Below, piece by piece: positions 1-15,829 of a DNA stretch of 64,000 nucleotides. Each line of letters opens with the position of its first letter. Positions within the stretch are counted from its first letter, which is position 1. The translations under genes and the position numbers were made by a program. The stretch lies in the NCBI GenBank assembly GCA_037975125.1, contig CM075858.1:69030542-69094541 (forward strand), given 5' to 3'. The DNA is from Latrodectus hesperus (Eukaryota > Arthropoda > Arachnida > Araneae > Theridiidae). The notes beneath the pieces are model-generated. The model was not told the DNA's origin and did not search any database. It saw only the letters and a list, made by a program, of their open reading frames with translations.

Positions 1-3775
<3,775 letters not shown>

Positions 3776-3877
3776 CGTAATGTTTCTGCACTCCTTTTTG
3801 TCCAGTTATATATTTTAAATATTCTAATAGATCGCTTTTACAAAATTGAGTACTAAATTCCTCCTTTTTTAGCAAAA
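3776..3877 (-). other. candidate host exon (unproven)
   Basis: On the minus strand a frame of about 45 codons is open from near 3910 to 3776, unusual in such AT-rich DNA. It ends in a perfect donor, CG|GTAAGT (GT at 3775-3774). A possible acceptor with a pyrimidine-rich lead-in ends in TTAG at about 3878. The reading includes a Lys/Glu-rich start and a short helix-like stretch (SDLLEYLKYITG). Just upstream on the minus strand are an ATTGG (inverted CCAAT) and a CACGTG motif, so it could instead be a first exon behind a promoter. There is no ATG in frame and I recognise no family. Chance is a real alternative. Confidence 0.25.
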
Positions 3878-4106
3878 CTAAGCCGAAAGCAAAGACCCAC
3901 GTGATGATTTAAACCAATCAGAGCACATCACATTTGTGCCATAAACACGTCAAAAAAAGAGTGAAAATTGCTTTGAATCGAGGATAAAGTGTTTGAAAGA
4001 GAACTTCTCTACCCAATTAAGTAGAAAAGGATTCATTTTGTATCTTTATTGCGTACAAAATATCTGTCGCTCATCGAGTTTTTAAAAACCACTCGATTTT
4101 TTAAGA

Positions 4107-4110
<4 letters not shown>

Positions 4111-4196
<86 letters not shown>
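4111..4196. repeat. (AT)n microsatellite
   Basis: Uninterrupted AT dinucleotide of about 86 bp. Confidence 0.97.
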
Positions 4197-4199
<3 letters not shown>

Positions 4200-5699
4200 T
4201 TCATAGAAAGAAAGTAGAAATAAGTGTGTACTTTTTAAGTATATAGATTAGTTTTGAATAAATGAATAGTATCATTAAAAAATTTACTAAATCATAATAC
4301 AATAAAAATTTACTGAATCATGATACAATTAAAAATAGTTTATTCTAATTCAAGTTCATAGAATAGTTCTATTATACTAATATATTTCACTTCACTTTTT
4401 TCTATTGTTATATATTATCTTTCTCAAGTATTTAACTTTAAGGAGTCTTGAGAAAAATAAAATCATAATGTTATTTAAAACAAAGATGTGTATTGCTTAA
4501 AGATTTTTCATGTATAACATTCATTAATATCCATTTTATCATTTTCCCTTTGCGATTTATATTTTTAAGTGATTAATGCATCAATTAAAATTTATTTTTA
4601 GATATTATTTAACTTTCACATTCGGGAAGAAGCTTCAAATTTAACTTAACAACATTCATGAAAAATATGTTGGAAACTCAATTCTCCTTCATCAGTTATC
4701 GATTTTGTTAATATGTAACAATAAACTAAATAACGAGTTGTTTCAAAATAAAGAAACTTGAGAAAAGATTATTTGTTTCTATTGGTATGATTTATAAAAC
4801 AAGAATCGTTTATCATTATGTAGAATAAGATAGTTATAATTACTGCTAAAATATTCAAAACTTAATTAATATAAATTATTCCCGTTTTGGAAATAGACAC
4901 TGATTCTCTCCTTAAAAATAAAATATCTTTCTCAATTATTTTTCAGGTTTATGAATGATGAAAGTCAACGATCGAAGTCAGCTTGCATCGAAGGTAGTTA
5001 CGTTTTTATTGAATTAAAATGTCAAGTGTCGTTAATCTTTAAATTCAAATGATATCTATGTATGTATTCTCCTATAAACCATTTCTTCGAAACAAACAAG
5101 CAAAACAGTTAGGTCTATCGTTGTGATTCATCTCTAAATGTTGCCATTGATTGCTTATTATTAACTGATTGAAATATTCTAAAATTTCATGTTTTATGTC
5201 TTTATTTTTAGAGCAAGATAAATTTTTGATTACATTTTCAACTACCCTATGCTAATCAATAAATCACAAATATAAATAATGCCTTTCTTTATCTGTTTCA
5301 ATAAAGATATAAACTAACTGTTCAGTTTTTAGTTTTACATTTTGAACAAAAAAGAGGAAAAACGATATGTGAACTGTCACCTTGTATTAATCAAGGTTGC
5401 ATAAATACGAGGTGATGATTTTTAATGCTAAGCCACAGCAATGGAGAATACATTTGCTTGGAAAAAAGGGCAACATGATAATGTAAAACAATCAACACTT
5501 TAAATTAAAATATTCCTGGTTGAAAAATATTTGATACTGATATATTACATTATTGATCAAAAGTCAAATGGTTACCTCCACGCGGTGCATCCTGGGCAAC
5601 ATTACACAGCACAACGGTCTTCAGCTACAAATTTTTGCAGTCAAAATTGTGGGAAATTGACGATTTTCCAGCCATTCCCAACAGTTCAGGTCGTGAAAC
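4197..5699. other. AT-rich DNA, no gene seen
   Basis: No coding frame with recognisable content. Composition becomes slightly less AT-rich after about 5560, just before the gypsy remnant; that stretch could not be assigned. Confidence 0.55.
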
Positions 5700-5714
5700 T
5701 TATAGGAAGTGTAT

Positions 5715-6345
5715 CTGTCCATTTAGTTTGATTATGGGCCATAATGGAGCTTTTTAAATGTCTATGAAAACGCTCTACCAATCCATTGTATTAGGGATGA
5801 TATGAGGTTGAGCGAATGCGATTAGTGCCTAAAATTTCTGCTAAATGTCTAAATAAATGCGGTTCAAAATTTCTACCTTGACAGTTGTTATTGTAAGTGG
5901 ACGTCCAAAACGTGCAATCCAATTATGAATCAGTGCTCTACAAGATGTTTCAGCTGTAATATCGGTTGTTGGGATAACTTCAGGCCATCTGGTAAAACTG
6001 TCAATTACTGTCATGCAGTAATTATAACCATCAGATGGGGGTAGAGGTCCTAAAAAATCGACATTAATATGTACAAATCGAGTATCTGGCATCGAAAAAG
6101 TATCAATGGGACATTTAATATATCTTTGAACTTTTGAACGTTGGCAGTTTTGACAAGATTGAACAGATTTTTTCATAAATAATTTATTGTTGGACCAAAA
6201 GTAATGTTTTGTAATTAATTTTCTAGTTGCTCGAATGCCTGAGTGGGAAAAATTACGTACATTTTCAAAAATGTTATGAACGAAAAGATTTTGGAATGCA
6301 CGGACGGGGTGGATTCGTGGAAACATCACAATACAGAGTTACATC
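5715..6345 (-). pseudogene. gypsy integrase (broken)
   Basis: The 162-codon frame at 6329-5841 holds an HHCC zinc-binding module (two His in the HNIF...HSG region, then CQNCQ) followed by the start of the catalytic core with its first Asp (INVDFLGPLP) and a typical RWPE segment. At about 5885 a one-base deletion destroys the codon for the second catalytic Asp and shifts the frame. The rest of the core can be read in another frame down to about 5715, with the catalytic Glu in a GLVERFHR context and a stop where the conserved Gln of SYHPQ should be. The C-terminal domain is absent. It would have joined the cDNA to the genome in the nucleus; it is now inactive. Confidence 0.88.
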
Positions 6346-6439
6346 CTCTAAAGGAAAATATTGTTTCTCAATTTTGTAATTAGAATTTTGAGAATTCAGA
6401 AGTTTTTGAAGTTCAGAATCATTTAATTGTGAGAGAGAT

Positions 6440-6929
6440 ATATCGTGACAATTTAAAACTTTATTTGAGATTGCTTCAATTTCTATACGAGATAATACGT
6501 CAGCTACAATGTTCTCTGATCCTTTGACATACCTTATATCAGTAGAAAATTTGGAAATGAAGTCTAAATGTCTCAGTTGGAGTGGTGAACATTTATCAGG
6601 CTTTTGTTTAAAAGCATCAATTAGGGGTTTTTGATCAGTGTAGATCAAAAATTCCCTGCTTTCTAGCATACGCCGAAACTTTTTAATGGATGAATAAATA
6701 GCTAAAATTTCTCTATCATAAGCAGACCAATGTGTTTGACATTTAGAAAGTTTCATTGAAAAGAAAGCAATGGGTTCCCAGGTTCCATTTGAAAGTCGAT
6801 TCAAAGAACTTCCAATAGCAAATAAAGAAGCATCTGTCCAAAGGCTTAAAGGAGATCCATGAATTGGATATTTTAGGAGGGTAACTTCAGCAAGAGCTTT
6901 CTTAGCATCTAAAAATACCTTTTCAGCTT
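6440..6929 (-). pseudogene. gypsy RNase H domain
   Basis: The frame reads through the RNase H domain of a gypsy pol polyprotein: first acidic motif LWTDAS, second acidic residue in SAYDREILAI, third in IYTDQKPL, and the ending NIVADVLSRI that normally closes this domain. It is largely open from about 6900 to 6300. A stop (codon read in place of a Trp or Gln) lies near 6940, between the RT connection and this domain. The family degrades the RNA strand of RNA:DNA hybrids during reverse transcription. Confidence 0.88.
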
Positions 6930-7770
6930 CCTCGAACTACTGGAGAGGATTTTTAGGCTTTTTTGTTGGGCCGTGAAGACTTCTTTTTATTAATATGTCC
7001 TTCAAGAAATTTAGTTAATGGAAATAAAATCTGTGCAGCTTTTGGAATAAATCTGCGATAAAAATTGCATAGACTTAAAAATCTACGAATTTGAGTAAGA
7101 GTATCAGGCCTTGGAAATTTTTGTATAGCACTGACTCGATCAGGTATTGGAGATAAATCTTCTTCGGAAACTTTAAATCCCAAGAACTCTAAGGTAGGAT
7201 CTCCAAATATACACTTTGGAAATTTTATGGTTAGTCCATAAGATTTAACCTAGTGAACAGAGCATGAAGATGTTCCAAATGCTCTTCTTTGTTTCTAGAA
7301 GCAACTAAAAATTCATCAATGAAGGCATAAACACCATTTAAACCTCTGGTAACTTCATCAATAAAACTTTAAAATGTGCAGGATGCATTGCACAAGCCAA
7401 ACTGCATCCGAGTGCTCTCGAAGAGTCCGAAAAGTGTATAAGCAAAATGGTAGTTTTATGGACATCCTCGGGAGCAATCGGAATTTGATGGAATGCTTTA
7501 ACTAAGTCAATATGAGAGAATATTTTGGTTCTATGAAGTTCTCTAGTAAAATCTAAAATGCTTGGAATTGGATACTTGTCCTTTTTGGTTTGAGCATTAA
7601 GGACTCTATAATCACCAACAGGACGCCGATTATAACTATTTTTCTTAGAAACCATATGTAATGGAAAAGCATAATTGATAGTTGATGGGCGCATTTGTCC
7701 TAAGTCTAGCATATGTTGAAATTCCATTTTGGTAATTTTGAGACGACCCGGAGCTAACTGACGAGGTTTA
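6930..7770 (-). pseudogene. gypsy reverse transcriptase (broken)
   Basis: Frame 7727-7338 holds RT motifs of the fingers and palm (RPVGDYRVLNAQT, then IFSHIDLVKAFHQIP with the first catalytic Asp). It shifts frame near 7440. The catalytic YxDD box can be read at about 7315 as AFIDEFLVAS, so the second Asp is Glu. Another shift and stops follow near 7250, and the thumb/connection resumes at 7183-6953 (RRFLSLCNFYRRFI). At least three breaks plus the altered catalytic box mean no activity. Confidence 0.88.
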
Positions 7771-8089
7771 GCAAAAACAGGTGGACCTACAGTTTCTATA
7801 TGGTGAACAAAATTGTGCTTTACAATTTGGTCTGAGCAAAGAAATTTACAAATATTGGGAAAATTACTTAAAATTTTATCAAAATCATTTGCAATATTGA
7901 TAGTTTTAACAGAAAATATATTAGTACCATTAACAATACCATGAGAACTTAACTAAGTACATATATCAAACAATTTACCATTTCTTAAATCAGGTTTTAA
8001 ATTAAAATGATTAAAAAAATCAGCACTTAATATTGCTTAAGATATATTGCATTTAAAAAATGAAAAAAACAAATTTTTTTCTAAGACCT

Positions 8090-8551
8090 AAATCCACAGA
8101 CATGAGTTTTTGACCATAAACATGTATTGGAGTACCATTGGCAGCATTTAAATTTTGCACAGATTTCATGTTACGTTCATTTTTGGTAGCTGGGAGCAAG
8201 GAACAATCGCTGCCCGTGTCAACTAAGAACAGGATATTAGTTTTTTATCGTGGACAAACAGACGATGAGAGTAAGAAGGTTTGGCATATGTCGAATCTAA
8301 GCAAGCCGGTTTTCGTTTCCCAGGAAAGAACATGGTGTCTGACATTTATTGGCTTTTTCCTTGTATTTACGGGGTGATACTAACAAATAGTAGAACGCGA
8401 TGCACCAGGACAGGATTTCCGTGGATTGTATCTGTTGCAAGAGGAGCTTCGTGACCTTCGAAGTGCTGTGATTTCTCTGCGGAGGCTCTTGAGCTCAGCT
8501 AACAAGGTAGAATTAGAAGATGGTTCAGCGGAATCAGTAGAAATCGATGTG
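8090..8551 (-). pseudogene. gypsy aspartic protease and linker
   Basis: Reading the minus strand around 8230-8190 gives LFLVDTGSDCSLLPA, the active-site Asp-Thr-Gly of a retroviral-type protease. Upstream (8551-8400) is a Ser/Arg-rich linker from gag. Stops interrupt the linker. The stretch between the protease and the RT (about 8090-7770) holds only decayed polyprotein. The 79-codon plus-strand frame over this region is a shadow. Confidence 0.75.
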
Positions 8552-9094
8552 CTACTGACTTGTAGGCGTACTGACTACTGACTTGTAGTATTGAACAGGC
8601 GTAGTTTCTAAAATTCTATCTGCAACTTCAGCATTTTTATGCGGAGTTAGTGGTTGAATAGATGTTAATATTAACAGAATGTTGTTAGGTAGTTGTTGCA
8701 AGAATAGTTTTAGAAGAAAATTTTCACTTACATTATTCGATTCTGCACGCCGTTGCATCACTCTCAAAAGTTCTGATTGTTTCCGATCTCCTAATTGTTC
8801 ACCAGCAAGCAGTCGTCTAATTTCTTGAGTGCTTGATTCACCACAACGAGAAATCAATTATTCTTTAAGTTTCTTGTATGGATCTGTGTTGTCCGGATTT
8901 AAAATCACATCATTTACCATCAGCATCACTGTATCGGGTGGTAAATTAGCAACGCAATAGTTATACTTGCTTTTTCTTTCTGTTATTGGTTTTGGTGATG
9001 CTAGTTCAAAGGTGGGTTCCATCATTTTAAACCATAGTTGAGGATCCATGGCGATAAAGTTAAGAAATTTTACGGCAGAAATAGCGCCATTCAT
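8552..9094 (-). pseudogene. gypsy gag-like protein (one stop)
   Basis: Two abutting open frames (9094-8858 and 8857-8552) are in the same frame, separated by a single stop. Together they give about 180 residues resembling the gag of arthropod gypsy elements: a DPQLWFKM start, a KYNYCVANLP motif, then an EQLGDRKQSELLRVM helix and a LFLQQLPNNI segment. The role would be capsid formation. Loss of one codon to a stop is the only clear break. No zinc knuckle is visible, which is normal for this gag type. Confidence 0.8.
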
Positions 9095-9419
9095 CTTGAA
9101 ATCGAAATCAAAAGTTTAGCACGAAAAACGAAATTGTATCACGAAAGTTTAGAAGGTTGAATAATTCTAGTCCAATTGTCACCAATGAAGTGTGTCAAGG
9201 TGTAGATGAATGAGTTAAATCCATTTTCTAACGAAAAACTTTAATGATAAAAATATAATATGCATACATTTCCATGAAATATAATGAGAAGCGAAAGTTA
9301 CAAAACAAAAGTGGAAACTCTCCTTTTTTTTAACATTCCGATGGTGAAAGTTGTAGTAGTTTTTTATTTTTGCAAAAATGATCACTTTCATATACGTAGT
9401 GCTGTGACAATGTATGATC

Positions 9420-9619
9420 ACTACAAACTGTTGAAGTTTCGTGTTTGGTCGGGTCAGGACAGTCTGGGATGGCATTTCCATCTCTTAGGCATCTTTGACC
9501 CACCAAACTGCTCTCTTTGTAATGTTGAGCCAATAAATCGAGCCCACCTCCATTGTTGCTTATCCCTTCATGGCCATTCTGAGAGAGAGTTGTATTGGAG
9601 AGCCTTAAAAATATTTTAG
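9420..9619 (+). pseudogene. LINE C-terminal zinc-finger fragment
   Basis: About 66 codons at the end of the 9284-9619 open frame match the tail of LINE polyproteins with RNase H: a FRVWSGQDSLGWH helix followed by CSLC, then H and C spaced as in the C-terminal cysteine motif. Residues before about 9410 do not fit and are probably unrelated sequence. This is a 3' scrap, and a SINE follows 190 bp downstream. Confidence 0.65.
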
Positions 9620-9810
9620 GCAGTGACTTCCGTCAAATTTTGAGGGTATAAGTATGATATAACCCCCCTCCCAAACAATTTCTCGCTAATCCTTTGTTTT
9701 GATTATAGTGTTCTCAGTATTCAATTTGGTGTTACCAATTTGAGTTTTTGTTGCTTTTCAGACTATTTGTTATCAGTTTTAGTTTTTTTGTGTTTTATGT
9801 AAATTTTTGA

Positions 9811-10120
9811 GCCGACCGATGGCTGATAGGTTAGCGTACCTGACTCCTGAGCTATGGGTCCTGGGTTCGAATCCCGGTTCGGGCATGGATGTTACCTTCT
9901 TTCTCTGTTCTCTTTGTGTTTCCCTGTCCTTTCTTCTGTGATGAAGTATGAATGTGGCCCTCCTTTTAACGGGTTTGTGGTGGTATGGCGCGAGTAACGC
10001 TTCTCGCCTTCGTGACTTGGTTCACAGGTACCCGATGGGTAACGAAAAATGAGTAGCATTTTCTGGCCATGTTGTGGCATAGGGTTCGTCACCCAAGTGT
10101 GCCCGCCGTTGGAAAAAAAT
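9811..10120 (+). mobile_element. tRNA-derived SINE
   Basis: A tRNA-like head with an A-box-like stretch (TGGCTGATAGG at about 9820) and a perfect B box (GGTTCGAATCC, 9864-9874) is followed by a body of about 240 bp. Near-identical 13-bp sequences at 9798-9810 and about 10119-10130 (ATGTAAATTTTTG versus ATGTAATTTTTG) look like a target-site duplication. RNA polymerase III would use the internal boxes. The same head recurs at 37416 and 41291. Confidence 0.85.
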
Positions 10121-10129
10121 GTAATTTTT

Positions 10130-11740
10130 GCGTCATATGTGTGGTTTTCTTAAGCGGCAATACCGTCTGAATTTTTTGTTTAGCGTTTCAATTCGGGTGG
10201 AGTTTAGGAAATTTTCCGTTACAAAAACATGCATTTAGCTTGGCGACATAAAGATGTCGCCTAAGTCACCAATTGAGGAATAAACCTATTAGTTCCTTTT
10301 TGTGCTTTAAGTCATCAATAGTTGGTTTCTTATATTTTTATTTGTTGTATTTTTACTTTTCTTTTTTATCGCCTTACCATCAGAATTAAAGAAAATATTT
10401 TCGATTATTTTCTTAAAAAATCTATCACCAAATGTTGTGATTTAATAACGAGTATTACAGTTTAGCTTCTACAATCATGATTCATATTTTTCCTTATTTT
10501 TAAGTTCATGTTTTACATTTTTTATATTCCCTCAGTTTTTAAACTTATGATTTTAAAATTGGAATAAGAACGACAATAAGGATTCCATTCTTTAATTTAA
10601 AAAATGATATATTCTCATCTTATTCAATATCCTCAATTATTTTCTTCCAAAAATATGTTACTTCATGTAGCAAATTTTAATCATTGTTTTTCAAATCAAA
10701 TCATTAAAGGAAAATCAAAGCAGATAATTCATATATTTATTGAAATAAATGAATAAGAACTTATTTTTAGTTTATAAACCAGATTTTTTATTATGAATTT
10801 GAAACTTACATGGGATACAAATAAAATCCTATAAAACGTAAGCTTGATTATAGTAAAAATTTGCAGCCGGAGTGGGGTTCTAAGATGCAATATTTGGCAA
10901 TAAATCATGATATCTTGCCACATGTTTATTCCCTAAATGGTATACGGGATAATGTTTTAAGTTATATAACTGTTTTATTCCTACAAACTTTGATAAAAAA
11001 ATATAAAATTTTTCAACATTTAATGCATTTTTGGCGAAAATGATACACTAAGTAGTACGTAAGTACCAAATATTTCATTTTTTACACTTTGATGTACATA
11101 AAAATGTAACAGCAGAAACAAAGTAAATATTGTGTTGACCCGATGTAATTTTGATTTTTTAGGGAGTAAACATTGTACAAATGAAGATTTTTTTATAGCC
11201 AAGAGTAAATTTAACTGGCAATATTCCATTTCTTGTGAGCCTGTGATAAATCCATCTAATAGTATCATTGAACTGAAATGAAAAATAAATGGCAACACTT
11301 TGCCATTATGTTTCTGAAAAAATGATCACTGCCTTAATTTATCCCAATACTGCCATATTCACACTCAAATGAGAAATTTGTCTTATATATGTAAACTAGA
11401 AAACATTTTACAATTTTTTTTCTTTCGCTGGTGTTATTTTTGTGAGTTTTGCTCCAGTAACATGTAAGTGTATCTCAATAATTCCATGTAACATGCAATC
11501 TCAATAATTCCGATTATTTTGCTTAAAACTAAACTCACATCAATGAAACGAACCCTTTGACAGATCTATCACCTTTCATCATATTTACAAGATCAAAAAA
11601 ATTACTTAGTAAATGTCTTGTATTCTAATAACATAAATACGTACCAAAACCATATTTGGACAGTTCGTGGTGAACAGCCTAACTGCCGAAGATAATTACA
11701 AGTTATTAATATCCACAGCGTTTTGGTTTTTGGAAAGATT
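10130..11740. other. AT-rich DNA with a short hairpin
   Basis: No gene or element was recognised. A perfect 8-bp stem with a 4-base loop, GGCGACAT-AAAG-ATGTCGCC, lies at about 10243-10262. The small open frames near 10.7-11.3 kb have no recognisable content. Confidence 0.5.
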
Positions 11741-11749
11741 TATCAAATA

Positions 11750-11945
11750 TAACGGGCCATATTCATGTGTTGAAAGAGAGGAATCCCCTGAAACTCTCTA
11801 ACGTTCAACTCACAGATGAGCATGATTAAGACAGAAGCGCAACATCCATAACCCCTTTTTTTAACAGTGGCTGGGATTGAACCTGGGCCCTTATGCTCTG
11901 AAGAGCGATGTTCAGACATTAGGCCACGGTGAGCCCTCCAAACGC
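11750..11945 (-). mobile_element. tRNA-derived SINE (minus)
   Basis: Reverse-strand reading gives a tRNA-like head: an A-box-like GTGGCCTAATG, then 45 bp later a B box GGTTCAATCCC (about 11883-11873), followed by a body running to lower coordinates. The head differs from the 9.8-kb copy, so it is a different subfamily. Confidence 0.7.
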
Positions 11946-11964
11946 ATATAGAGTCTGTGTCCAA

Positions 11965-13084
11965 TCAAGTATGATCTATTAGCCCTGCAAAAGGTGGTGC
12001 AAAAAAATGTTTATCTTTGGTTTCTAGTTCATTGGCCAAAAAGTGCTGGTGTTACATCATTTCTAAAAGATAAAAATTCCTGAATTTCTTTAAAATTGTT
12101 CAGTTTAAAAACCTGTACTTGTCAGTAACACTGAATAGAGCACTTAAAATATACCATGATTAAAATATACAATATCCTCCAAGTGAAATAGTACTATTGG
12201 AATATACATACCAAATCAAATGTTTTTTGCTTTTTTTCCTATTTCCAAACTATGAACACCAGCTTTTAGAAGTGAAATAAGCTTTCTACTTAAGGATGTT
12301 GTACATCAAATGAGGAATATAAACTATAAAACTCTTCTGTTTGGCATGAAAGTTCATCTATTTTGAAGCCAGACTTGTCTCTGATTAATCAGTGGGATTA
12401 GCAACATATATTCTTCATATTATTGCCTTTGAATTTCTTTTTATGATAAATAATCAAGTAATATATTTTCTTTGTTCAATATGATTCAATGTCAAATAAA
12501 TCCACAGCTCAAGTGAATCTATTATATCTTCTTAATAATTTAACATTAGTATTTCAGAATTAAAATAACAGAATTTTTCAATAAACTGTCTTTAAATTTT
12601 TAAAAATAACCAATTGCATGTAACACATACATCCTGAATTAACAAATATGAAAGCCTTTAATATTCATATTCTTATCAGATACTGAGGAACTTACCTGTA
12701 AAAATACAAGGTATTTTTCTTTTGGAATCATTAATGAGAAACTTAATTTTCTTATACATAAAACTAATACATACTTTGAAATAAAGATATAAATTAGCAC
12801 CAATTTAGGAGTTCAGGCATGGTTGTAATAAACAATCTATAAGATGTAAATTAAGCTTGTGTTTATTTTAAGAAATTTAAACATGCAACTCATTAAAATA
12901 AAACTTAAAAGGCAAAAAAAAATCTTCTTCTTTTTGATTTTATATTTAATTATTATTAGTTTAAAATTTTAAGAAATGTTTAAGCTTATATAATTGGTTT
13001 ATATTTTGGTACAAATCCACAAATATTGGTGACAAATATATTACAATATTGAAAAAAAGATATGAGTAAAATGAGTCGATTTCG
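11965..13084. other. AT-rich DNA, no gene seen
   Basis: No coherent frame, element end or tRNA box was seen. Confidence 0.55.
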
Positions 13085-13290
13085 TAAGCTATTGAACTGT
13101 AAAATAAGAGATGATTCCGAATTAAATTATTCGATATGGAAAACTAGTGGCGTGGAGTATAACACAAAGAATCGATTTCTACAAAATATTGAGTTCAAGT
13201 GGTCATTTTGCATGTCCAGAACGGAATGTCCATTTACGGTGAGGACGAGGCTCTTGTTGATCTTCCACTCCAGCAGCGACGATGTGCAAA
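13085..13290 (+). repeat. dispersed repeat, copy 1
   Basis: About 205 bp that matches, with substitutions and small gaps, the reverse complement of 58005-58215. The best block runs from the shared AATCGATT (13170) through GTCCAGAAC to CTCTTGTTGATCTTCCACTC. It is less AT-rich than its surroundings. An 87-codon plus-strand frame covers it, but the other copy does not keep that frame open, so coding is not supported. The family is unknown to me. Confidence 0.65.
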
Positions 13291-13778
13291 TGTCAACGTG
13301 CCAGATCTCTTCAACCAAATCTTGACTGATACAACACTTATAAGATACAACACTTATAGAGAGTAAGTAGGCGTGTCTAGTTGAGATCAATTTGAGTGCC
13401 AAAAGGAAAAGAGAAAACCAAAAGTGCCGTAATTCAAAAGCCATGTTAGATCTCAATAAATATAATCAATGTTATTGAAACCATCTTTAGTATACATATG
13501 TGTTCCTGAGAGTTAAGCAGATTTAAAAAATGAAAATCTAACTCACACAAAATGTTCATTTTGAGTTAGATAGGTTAAAAGCACTCTATATTTTGATAAA
13601 CTTTTGCATGTTTGAGAGTCATTAAATTTAATTCATCAGGATTATAAATATGAAAATTTCCTGTCACACTCTTTTATCTGTAATAATTTATTTTAAATTT
13701 ACCTCGATTATACTTAAAATTATTCATTGTAATTACTTTAACATTATGCATATTATTTTATTTTATTATATATGTATC

Positions 13779-13779
<1 letters not shown>

Positions 13780-13836
<57 letters not shown>
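13780..13836. repeat. (AT)n microsatellite
   Basis: Uninterrupted AT dinucleotide of about 57 bp. The flanking 13291-13779 is plain AT-rich spacer. Confidence 0.97.
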
Positions 13837-13839
<3 letters not shown>

Positions 13840-15829
13840 TTGTTCAATACACCAAAATTAAAAATGTATAATACAATTTTACTTCACTTCAAATTTGATT
13901 TTCTAGTAATTTAAGAATTTATCTTCCATATACTTTAGATTTTTATTCACAAATATATCAATTGGTTGATAAAACATTGTGAAAACCTAGTACATTTCCA
14001 ATTAACAATTCTTATGGGTAGTGTCTTCATAAGTTGAAATTCAATTTAATTCTTTCATTATCTTAATAACTAAGAATTATTCATAAAATCCTTTATTGAT
14101 AGCATTTCCTAGAAATTTTGCTTAATATGTTCTGAGTATATGACGTTCTAAATTCTTGAACTTTTTGTATTCTGAAAAATATAGTAAAAACTACTCAAGA
14201 TTTAAAGTATTTTCACTTAGTACGAAACCAGAGAATTTGTAATTAAGGATGACAATGATGTCTTAATTCATTTCATTATAATCAAGTGATCAAATCAATT
14301 GGAATGTCATTACATTTGACAGGATGTTTTTAAAAAGGTTACTCTATGAAATTTCTGATAATTTTCATGAAATTAATGTGTTAAATACATTGTTTATAAA
14401 ATTGAAGTTATCATTTCAAAACGATCCCGAAACGGAAGTAGTATTTGCATAAAGTGAACATATGAATTATTTACATTATCAAAAATCGTTTTACGTCATG
14501 TCATAACGACATTATGACACGATTTTTTATTTTCTATATATATTTAACTAACTTTCCTTATATGTTTCTTTTAAATTGTTTTATTAAAGTAATATATGCT
14601 TTTGTTCTACGATAAATGAGCTATTAAATTTAATGATACTCTTATTATAAAGTGTTTTGGTATGTCTCTAATATATTAATGAATAAAATCTATGAACTTG
14701 TTGAGTAATACTAAAAACAAAGGAAATATTACGTTTTATTCACTCTCGAATGATAAAAATATTCATCCTGCATCGTCAGGTAATGATTGTGTTATCAAAA
14801 ATTAAAATAGACTCATTTCTCAAGAAATAAAATAACTGCAGTCAACAGATTTCAATAATTTGCAAGAAATTTTTTCACAATCCTTGAATTATTTAATGTT
14901 TAAGAACCTAGAACAGCTTATGAGGGTTAAAGGCTTCCATCACATTTAATTGTTGTGTGTGATATTTTCATAATTTACGGTGGAAAATATGAGCAATTAA
15001 GGGTTTCACCTTCTTTGAAGCTTCATTAATTTTTTGATATCATGAACTTATTTACGTAATTTTAAGTATTTGTGATATAAATTATAGCATACATGTGTTA
15101 ATCATTATAAAAACGAACATTTAAAAAAGGCATATTAATATTCCAGTTTTCTCCATGCTTGCAACAATTAGTGTCGTCATATTGTCGATTTTCTTTTAAA
15201 TTTTTGCTTAATGGAAGCAAAACACTAAAACAAATTAAGCACGGTTTAATAATAAAAAGCACTGTCTGTTAATAAAAAACACTGTCTGATTTTTTTCTTT
15301 CTTAATAAGAAATTCTGAAAGACTTCACAAAACAGCTTGTAATCATGATTCTAAGCATATACTTTGGATATTCCGCTTTCAATTTTCATTGTTAACTACT
15401 TTGATTTTCAATCACGCAAACTTTCACTTGTCCCTGTTTCATGCATTCAAGTAAACATGAGTAAAATAGTATTTAATTTTTTGATAAGTAAAAGATACTT
15501 GAAATTAAACTTGCTTAAATGTGCTCATTTTTGCAATAATTATGTGAGTGTATTTTCTTGTTTTTATTTTAATAAAAACTGTCTCTCATTCTAGTACTAT
15601 ATAAGTTCAATTTTTGGAAGTTATATTATTTTCTGAAGCTTGCCTGTAGAATACTTTAAAGATCGCTTTTTACTTGGTGGTTACTATTATGTTTTACCAA
15701 TCACTGAAATCATTTCATACAAAAATTTGAAAAATAAATAGTTAATATTCACATAACTCAAAAGGAGAAAACTCTTAATCAGTTTATCCAAAATCATGTG
15801 CATTCAATTAGAAGAAAAACATCTCAATT
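13837..15829. other. AT-rich DNA, no gene seen
   Basis: No recognisable gene. A short tandem unit (AAAAAGCACTGTCTG, twice) lies at about 15252-15285. The open frame at 15364-15594 has no recognisable domain. Confidence 0.55.

Larger units (their letters stand above)
5700..9200 (-). mobile_element. Ty3/gypsy LTR retrotransposon remnant
   Basis: On the minus strand the order is gag-like protein (9094 to 8552), aspartic protease (about 8230), reverse transcriptase (7770-7000), RNase H (6900-6450) and integrase (6345-5715), the order of Ty3/gypsy elements. Each block is cut by stops or frameshifts, so it is not functional. The integrase reading is lost near 5700, so the 3' end is truncated. No LTR pair was found. 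A tRNA-primer-site-like stretch (TGGTGACAATTGGAC, rc of about 9173-9187) lies about 90 bp upstream of the gag ATG and may mark the inner edge of a 5' LTR; this is inference. Confidence 0.9.

Noticed and set aside
8138..8377. 79-codon plus-strand frame over the gypsy protease
   Set aside because: Shadow of the minus-strand protease coding region; no independent motif.
9864..9874. True tRNA genes at 9.8, 37.4 and 41.3 kb
   Set aside because: B boxes are good, but the acceptor stem cannot be closed and the head continues into a shared SINE body; the 37.4-kb copy has a tail and target duplication.
10243..10262. GGCGACAT hairpin as a terminator or regulatory RNA
   Set aside because: A single short stem in eukaryotic spacer with no flanking gene; likely chance.
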